Positions 57,770 to 64,000 of a DNA stretch of 64,000 nucleotides are shown here, piece by piece. How positions within the stretch are numbered: the first letter of the stretch is position 1; each line of letters begins with the position of its first letter. The position numbers and the translations under genes were made by a program. Source of the stretch: Aquatica leii (taxonomy: Eukaryota; Arthropoda; Insecta; Coleoptera; Lampyridae); NCBI GenBank assembly GCA_035610365.1, contig CM069432.1, positions 184,435,027 through 184,499,026 of the forward strand, read 5' to 3'. The notes under the pieces are model-generated. The model was not told where the DNA came from. It saw nothing but the letters and a program-made list of their open reading frames with translations, and searched no databases.

Positions 57770-58900
57770 GTTATGATGTAAAAATAGTGCGCGCGTGTTC
57801 TCCCGTGTTAAAAACATTTGAATTCTCTATACAGCTTGGCGAGTTAACATTATCAGAAAAAAAGCTTTACTTTTAGCTTATGTAGTTTGTAAAAGAAAAA
57901 TTTTCCCAAAAATTTTTATTTGCTAAATGTTTGAAAACTGATACAAAAAGGGAAACGGTATTTACTGAATATCATTTCCGGTAATGGTAGAACGATACCG
58001 AGGCTTTCTGATATACTTTAAACAAGTTATACTGAATGTATTATCGGTACATTGACATCATTTGCCCGCAAAAACCTTAGTGACATTTACTTGAATCACT
58101 ACATTTTGTCATTAGAACAGTTAATAAGATAAAAAAGCATGATTAAATAAGAGACGATAGAGTGCATGTTTGAATTGCTTTTATTTGCTTTTTGATTAAA
58201 TGTTAGGATTCCTGGAGAGCAAAAACAATGATTTGCGGCAGAATTTAATTATCACAAAAATGACATCGCTAATATGACTGATTTATTTGTTAGATAAGAC
58301 TAATTTAAAACTACAAGGTGACACATCAAATTGAATCAAAGTTAAAAGTGTAATATCTGCATTTGTTGCAAAACTTTTAATGTACATACAAAACTTGGGA
58401 AGATGAGAATGTTTTCAGTTTCCAAATCTATCAAAATTACAAAATAAAAATGAAGATTTGATTGTTTATTGTCGACATTTAACGACGCTTTATTTGGACT
58501 TTAACCAATGATTTGAAGCCATTCTTCACTTGAATATTTCTAACTGGGTATTGAGCCCTTTTGAAGTAGTCAAACTCAGAGCAGAAGCACAAATAAATAC
58601 ATACTTGTACAGGAGCAACTTATTGAATTATTCACAAATAAAACCAATGTTTAAGGATACGACAATTTCTAGTTACAAAGCAGATTTTAATTTTATATCC
58701 GGCAGTATAGGTTATTGCACAGAAGCTGTTGATTCCTTTTCCGTCTTTCTATTTGATAGAACGTGGATTCAGTGTTGTGAGACTCATCACAAAAAAAAAC
58801 CGAATAGAAATTAGTACTCGTGGAAGTTTGCGATTGCTACTCACAAACATTGAGCCGGACAAAATACATTTATAACATTCCATCAGCTTTAACCAAGTCA
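57770..58900 (+). pseudogene. hAT-3 transposase remnant (SPIN/Charlie- or ZBED5-like)
   Basis: A weakly readable N-terminal part (SEKKALLLAYVVCKR near 57850) is followed at 58380-58900 by a clear hAT C-terminal half. It contains YCRHLTTLYLDFNQ, a stop, then ISNWVLSPFEVVKLRAEAQ (58530 on), LLNYSQIKPMFKDTTISSYK and, after a shift, a block HKKKPNRNISTRGSLRLLL followed by NIEPD. The last block is the usual RNRL-x-RGDLRLxLTxIEPDI ending of SPIN-like and ZBED5/FAM200-like hAT proteins. Most of the DDE core and the BED finger are missing. The right terminus of the element follows about 200 bases downstream. Confidence 0.65.
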
Positions 58901-59126
58901 ATAAATTTTATTTTTGTATTTTGAACAATAGTTATATTTTCAATAAATACTTCTTCGACAAAATGTTGTATTTATAATTTATTCTTACGTCACCATTTAC
59001 CATCAAAGTAAAATTTGTTTCTATTATGCATTTAAATAGTTTTTTCACCCAGAGATCCGTGGGCAAGTTTTAGCTATGAAAAAGGGTCCGTGCTCTAAAA
59101 AGAGTTTGCGAACTAGTGGGTTAGAT

Positions 59127-61139
59127 GGTTATTATGTATTTATCACTTTATCTGCGGCTTCTTAGTAATCACAACCTACTCCTATTGTTTTTTAGTAAGA
59201 ATCGCGTGCATACATTTTTGTACCAAGTACTTTGTAGTTTTGCAACTTTGTTGTAGTGTTTCCACCAAGCAAAACCTTTTCAGGTTTTTTGAAACTTATA
59301 AATATTTATAGAGGTAGAAACGTTGAACGGATATTTTACACCCGCGTAATTCAAATAAGTTGTGAATATACCACTAAGACTACAATATATAAAGTTGTAA
59401 GGTAAGGTATCACTTTAGTTATATCATTTGTTTTATTCATGTTTGTACGGAACTAATAAAAACTTTTTCACGTTGCGACTATAAATATTTAATCACTACT
59501 ACTAACTACCAAAAGTAAAAATTAAATAAATGAGTAAGAAATTCAAACGCTTGTCAATATTTCTAGAACAGTCTATATTATTTATAAATTTTTACATATC
59601 TAAAGTAAAATACATAGGTTCTCATGTAAATCAAAAACTTTAATCAATGATGTTAGTTTATAACATATTTCGGCAAATAATTCATTGTTTATATATACTC
59701 TGAAAATCATCAACAACTTTCTACAGTGAGTTACTAGAACCAAATTAAGGTTTTTTTCTACTCTTGTACTAGTAAATTGCATATTACTTATTATTTAGTT
59801 GCTAAGTAAATAGATCATAGCAGATACTGACACGTAATTATTGACACGCAATAAAAAAATTACGTTTCAGATCTATAAAAACATGTAATTTTTCACACTT
59901 TGTTCAATTGTGCTTCTTACAACTTTCGTTATGTAATATTGTATTCTTATTGCGCGTCCCATTTTTTTTACGACAACGGATATTAATAATTATTAAACAA
60001 CGTTAATATTTATATTAACAGTTTGTTGTATACATTCTAGAGTATACATAACAATTAAATAAAAAAATCTTTTTCCACATCTAATTGCTTGTAACTATAT
60101 CTATAAAACTTTTTCTATTGAAAACGTTTTAAGATGCAGTTAAAGTAGTTACTTTTAATTCAACTTCAAGTTGATGTGCTTCACTCCGGTTCTTAAGTTT
60201 TAGTTTCTTTACTGAAACTTAAACGTTTAGAAAATTGCAGTAGATTAAATGTTTGCAGTTTGCATAGCATTAATCAAAAATTATCTTTGTTTTGTTTTAG
60301 TTAATTTAAATAGCACTTTTTGTCTTTGTAATAATTTATAAATTTATATAATTTGGTTAGGTGTAAGTGCATTTTTATGTTATTTAAGTAAATTTACAGT
60401 TTATTCCGTATTATTATTTTTTTACACACACACACACAAGATGTTTATTAATCAAAAGTATATTACATTGGTTTTAATTTAATTAAGTTATGTAGCAGTG
60501 TTTTGCAGCTTCATTAAACCATTGAATAATAGAATAATGATTAAACTTAGTTTTTCGTTTAAAAAAACAAATTACCCAAAAGCTTTAAAATAAATAGAAT
60601 TTGTTATAAACCTATTGTTAACGTAAATCATTTTTATGGGTTTGCAATATATTTTTTTTTTACTTTGCTTGTATAATAAAGCGAAAAACACGCTAGTACA
60701 AGTGTTCATATGGCTATTAACGCGGTTTGAGTGTATTTATAGCGCTAGTACAGTTTTGTTTTCTATTGATATTTTTGTTGGCGCCAACTTTTACTAATCA
60801 AAGTTACTAAAGAACTGTTATTGCTTTTAATTCTACAAAGATTAATTTATTCAATTAATTTTATTTTTCAATATGCATCTTCTTTCTGAACGAGTATAAG
60901 TTTCACTACTTTTAATACTTTTTGGATTTATTTTTAATAGGTTAAATTGTAAATGTTAAAAATTATGTGCTACATTTGATTCTGCATTCATTTTTGTGTA
61001 GCAGAAGTTCTTTTACTCTAAAGTAACATCGGATATTTTTGATCTCTAGAATGCAACTTCAATTACATTCTCAATAGTAATTTTTATTGTTCTTTATTTT
61101 ACTGTCGATTTTTACAAGATATATTTTAATTAAATTTTA
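59127..61139. other. AT-rich intergenic stretch
   Basis: No gene recognised. A (CA)n run lies at 60424-60438. Nothing else stands out. Confidence 0.5.
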
Positions 61140-61194
61140 ATATAGTCTTCCAATAATAAAAAATTCAAAAATTGTATTTAATTATTAATTATTA

Positions 61195-61557
61195 AATGCG
61201 TAGCATGTTTCGGCTAATACAAAAAACTTTAAGCCATCTTCAGACAAAAACAATTTGGTCATAAAACAGTTAACAAATAAAATAAATTAAATTACAAACA
61301 AATGTACATGTCGACAATTGTAAACTGTTTACATAAGATGATAAATTAAAGAAAATTATGTCTGCTGTTTTTAGAACTTTCCGTAAGTAATGGTAATGCA
61401 TAACAAAAATTTATTGCATAATGAAGTCGAACGATCGGACTATCTACACAGGAACCGTTCCGATACGTTAAAAAAGGGTAACTTTCTGATCCATAAGCTA
61501 TATTGCAATAAATTTTTGTTTCGCATTACCATTACTTACGGAAAGTTTTAAAAACAC
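61195..61557. repeat. inverted-repeat unit next to a hammerhead-like scrap
   Basis: At 61203-61245 the minus strand reads CTGAAGATGGC...GCCGAAACATGC, a degenerate hammerhead-like or PLE-terminus motif (GGC/GCC stem II). Then 61365-61419 and 61502-61557 are reverse complements with a handful of differences (CTTTCCGTAAGTAATGGTAA is shared), around an 82-base spacer. Nothing codes. This may be the end of another PLE or a small foldback. Confidence 0.6.
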
Positions 61558-61581
61558 CACACATAATATGTTTTTACCCAC

Positions 61582-63255
61582 AAATGGTAACGGACAATTC
61601 GTAACGGCGACACTTCGTAACATCGACAGTTCGTAACTACAACTAATCGTAACGGTATATTCCGTAACCCCAAAATTTAATTATTTTGTTTATTTTTGTT
61701 AACGTGAAAAACAATTTTTTACACTCGCAATGAAAACTACGTTTATCAATTAAATGAACCAACATCAGGATAAAGATTTTTAACGCATTTTATTATTTTG
61801 TGGAAAAATAAATTTATAAAATATGTCTTAAAATAAATCTAATCTACTTGTAACAGGAAATATAATTAAAGTTCGTCGTTTTTAATGTAATAATAAAGTT
61901 ATTAGTGATTTTTTTAAACCGATGACTATCTTTAAAAATTCACAACTTTCTAAGTAGACATTTTATAAAAGAAACTATGGAATAATCAATTATTATATTA
62001 TATTTACTAAGTAAGTGCAATGTCTTCAAACATATAAAATGAAAAACATTAGTGATCTTCTAACTAGTGTCTAGAGTTTTCTAAATAATAATTGTAAGAA
62101 ATTTAATATGGCAAATGAACTTACGTATTTTCTTAGTTCACGTGGAAAACATACTCTTATATACCAAAATCTCGATTTTGTTTAAAATCGGGTAACCGAA
62201 TTTGGAATGGTGCATTAGAAGTGCCGGATCAGTTATAATTACAAGTGCAAAGCAATTGTGCATAAAAAAGGCGACGATATCATCAAATTCAACAAAGAAC
62301 ATTCACTAATCGTACAACTTTTTTCAGCAGTGCAAAACTTAGTAAATAAGATAAAAGCAAATATGAAAAATCCTGGAGCAACACATAAAATTGTCGATAG
62401 TACAAAACTTCTTAAAGCAAATGACAACTATAAATTACTATTTCCAAAAAAGACTTTAATTGCAAGAACACTTCAGCGTGCCTAAAAACTTTATATCCCG
62501 ATTCTTACCTACTTGATTTTGAAAAGACAGTAATCAATGCTTTTCAAGCTGAATTTACTGGAATTGAAACAAAAAAATATCTTTTTTATTTAAATTAATC
62601 AGTAATCTAAAAGATTGGAGAAATTGGTTTAAAACGTGAATTTAATTCTAACGTAGAAAATTTTGCAATAAGATAAGATGCTAATTTCAATATCATTACT
62701 TCCTATAGAAGAAACAACTAATGCATATTTAAGAGTCGCAGAAATTTTTCCTGAATTTCATGACGGAACTGAAGAATTTTTGCAGTATTTTGAAAATACA
62801 TATATTAAATGTCGTGAATTGAGAAATGGCCGTATGCAAAATCCAACATTCTTCCAAACAAATGGAATCATTGTCAGAATGCAGCAGATGATTTAGACAG
62901 AACTAACAACAGCGTAGTCTACTATTCACTTCAATCTATATTTCAATGTGGCCCTCCCACAATGTAAAAATTTCTTGATGGACTTTTTGTAGAAATTATT
63001 TTACAACACAATCTCCAGCATGTAATTCTTGATGTAATTCTATGTGGTATATAAGAAACTTTTGCTTTAATATAATTTTACACACAGTACTTTCGGATGT
63101 GTTAGTTTCTGCACTAACATTCTTGCTGTATATTTCTGAACTTTATTAAAATTTTAGTAACAGTTGCTATACATTTTCTTTACTTAATCAACCACTAGCG
63201 TAACCTACAATACCATTTGCTTAATAGCGTAACCTACAGTACCATTTGCTGTAAA
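61582..63255 (+). mobile_element. second FLYWCH/MULE-type element, decayed
   Basis: The proposed left end (AAATGGTAACGG at 61582) opens an array of five CGTAAC motifs starting at 61600, 61616, 61632, 61648 and 61663, a 16-bp period. The right side carries two copies of a 29-bp unit GCGTAACCTACARTACCATT (63198-63255). Between them is a FLYWCH/MULE pseudogene. The boundaries are tentative: only AAATGGTA versus its complement TACCATTT links the ends. Confidence 0.5.
62100..63050 (+). pseudogene. FLYWCH-MULE transposase pseudogene
   Basis: The plus strand begins with a FLYWCH-like finger in two frames (SSRGKHTLIYQNLDF at about 62130-62175, CKAIVHKKGDDIIKFNKEHS at about 62240-62305). A linker follows, with MKNPGATHKIVDSTKLLKAN. 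The MULE core then shows LYPDSYLLDFEKTVINAF (about 62495-62540, second catalytic D), KIGEIGLKREFNSNVENFAI, ISLLPIEETTNAYLRVAEIF (62678 on) and AADDLDRTNNSVVYYSLQS near 62890-62930, where the family has RTNN-x-EGYH, so the catalytic E is missing. It ends in CGPPTM-x-KFLDGL. Stops and shifts separate nearly every block. It is a different lineage from the MULE at 55171. Confidence 0.72.
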
Positions 63256-64000
63256 CCTTTCTGCTAATTTTGGCAAAATATCAGTTATTGGAATTCTGGC
63301 ATTCGGATAAAATATATCAAGTTTATAAATTTTTTGGGTGTAAAATTCATGATTAACAAATTTTTGAAAACTATTCTAATACCTGCCAATGTTAGAACAA
63401 TAATTGTTTCAATTTTTTGGTAGCAGCTTACGTTCTGAATTAATAATAAGGTTTTTTTCAAAAACAGTTGTTTAGAATAACTCATAAAAACTATTATATC
63501 GTTGGAAAATCTATAAAAAATAGAGTTTAACAATGAATAAATGAAATTCATGGTTTTGTGTTTGGACACACCCTGTATATGGTATCTCAAAATGGTGGAT
63601 CAATCAGCACATGAATGAAAAAACACTCATTTTAATTGCTGATTTCTATTTCTAACAGTAAGGTCTCGGTGATTTTTCGAAGATAGCGGGTTTTCATTGA
63701 TTTTTTGACCATAAAATATAAAAAATTTTGAATCGTTTTAATCAAAATCAATAAAGCTTTATAATAATACAAAAATATAAAAGGGGTTGCATTTAAAAAA
63801 GCGTAAGTTTGGTGCGCCATCCTGCATAGCAATACAATGTATACGACAAAAATAATTTTAAATTGTGTAAACTGTCCGCAGCTAACGTTAAAAAAATTCA
63901 TGTCGATATCTCAAATAGCAAAGGAGTTATGGAATCCTCGTACTCCTGAGGCACCCTGTATATATATGTATATATACATACATGTATGTTGGTCAGTTTT
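63256..64000. other. right end of window: repeat fragment and microsatellite
   Basis: The phrase ACACCCTGTATATGGTATCTC occurs in part at 63563-63582 and CACCCTGTATATATATG at 63953-63969, in the same orientation and about 390 bases apart, suggesting a small repeat element between them. A (TA)n/(GTAT)n microsatellite starts at 63959. The minus-strand frames of 89-101 codons here have no motif. Confidence 0.4.

Larger units (their letters stand above)
46639..59118 (+). mobile_element. hAT element 3, 12.5 kb because of nested insertions
   Basis: The left end CAGTGGTTACCAAAG at 46639 leads to CTACGGACCCC, and the right end (minus strand CACTAGTTCGCAAAC) leads to GCACGGACCC, a shared hAT-type terminus. 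The flanks AGTTAGAT (46631-46638) and GGTTAGAT (59119-59126) match at 7 of 8 bases, as an hAT target duplication should. The transposase remains at about 57770-58900. A piggyBac element, itself interrupted by a BEL/Pao retrotransposon and a MULE, lies between the left end and the transposase. That both ends are one insertion is inferred from the termini and flanks, since the termini themselves are diverged. Confidence 0.62.

Overview
This is AT-rich eukaryotic DNA, almost certainly from an arthropod and most likely an insect. The repeat families point that way (BEL/Pao, piggyBac, P/THAP9-type, RTE, Penelope-like, Harbinger and hAT elements), and so do the compact GT-AG introns of about 50-60 bp inside the Harbinger and hAT genes. 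I cannot name the species. I see no rRNA, tRNA gene, CRISPR array or bacterial operon. Only one short stretch (892-1063) looks like a possible exon of a host gene. Almost everything else that can be recognised is mobile DNA, and most of it is broken.

Layout. 1-6680 is mostly featureless, with a candidate terminal exon and a SINE-like fragment. 6681-7072 is a scrap of a Penelope-like element (PLE). 7395-10801 is a degraded RTE-type LINE. 11.0-11.6 kb is a Tc1/mariner fossil, 12.1-13.2 kb an unnamed pseudogene, and 13.8-15.4 kb an old BEL/Pao fossil. 16705-21518 is a nearly readable THAP/P-element-like transposase interrupted close to its C-terminus by a PLE (19358-21419). That PLE has long inverted arms and carries two copies of a hammerhead-ribozyme-like core. 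22.4-24.05 kb is a Harbinger element with a spliced Myb-like gene and an internally deleted transposase. 24716-26597 is hAT-1, 26961-28237 a long foldback element, and 29385-32400 a 469-bp tandem repeat into which hAT-2 (30254-32345) inserted. 34.9-39.5 kb is a second PLE remnant that encloses a 1.7-kb TIR element carrying exon-like sequence and a small tandem array. 42685-43218 is a near-perfect palindrome.

The most elaborate structure is a nest between 46639 and 59118. A hAT element (hAT-3) appears to be split by a piggyBac element. The piggyBac transposase gene was itself split twice, once by a young BEL/Pao retrotransposon (47971-54046, 233-bp LTRs with two differences, target duplication GTATG) and once by a MULE with GC-rich ends (55171-57481). 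The right end of the window holds a second FLYWCH/MULE pseudogene (61.6-63.25 kb), preceded by a 16-bp-periodic CGTAAC array.

The elements do not act as a pathway. Their relation is stratigraphic: who sits inside whom gives the order of insertion. The most interesting objects are the hammerhead-like motifs in inverted PLE ends, the multi-level nest with its target duplications, the in-frame TGA that is the only break seen in the BEL/Pao polyprotein, the hairpin-forming palindromes, and the TIR element with possible cargo exons. All family calls come from reading motifs by eye; no database search was run.
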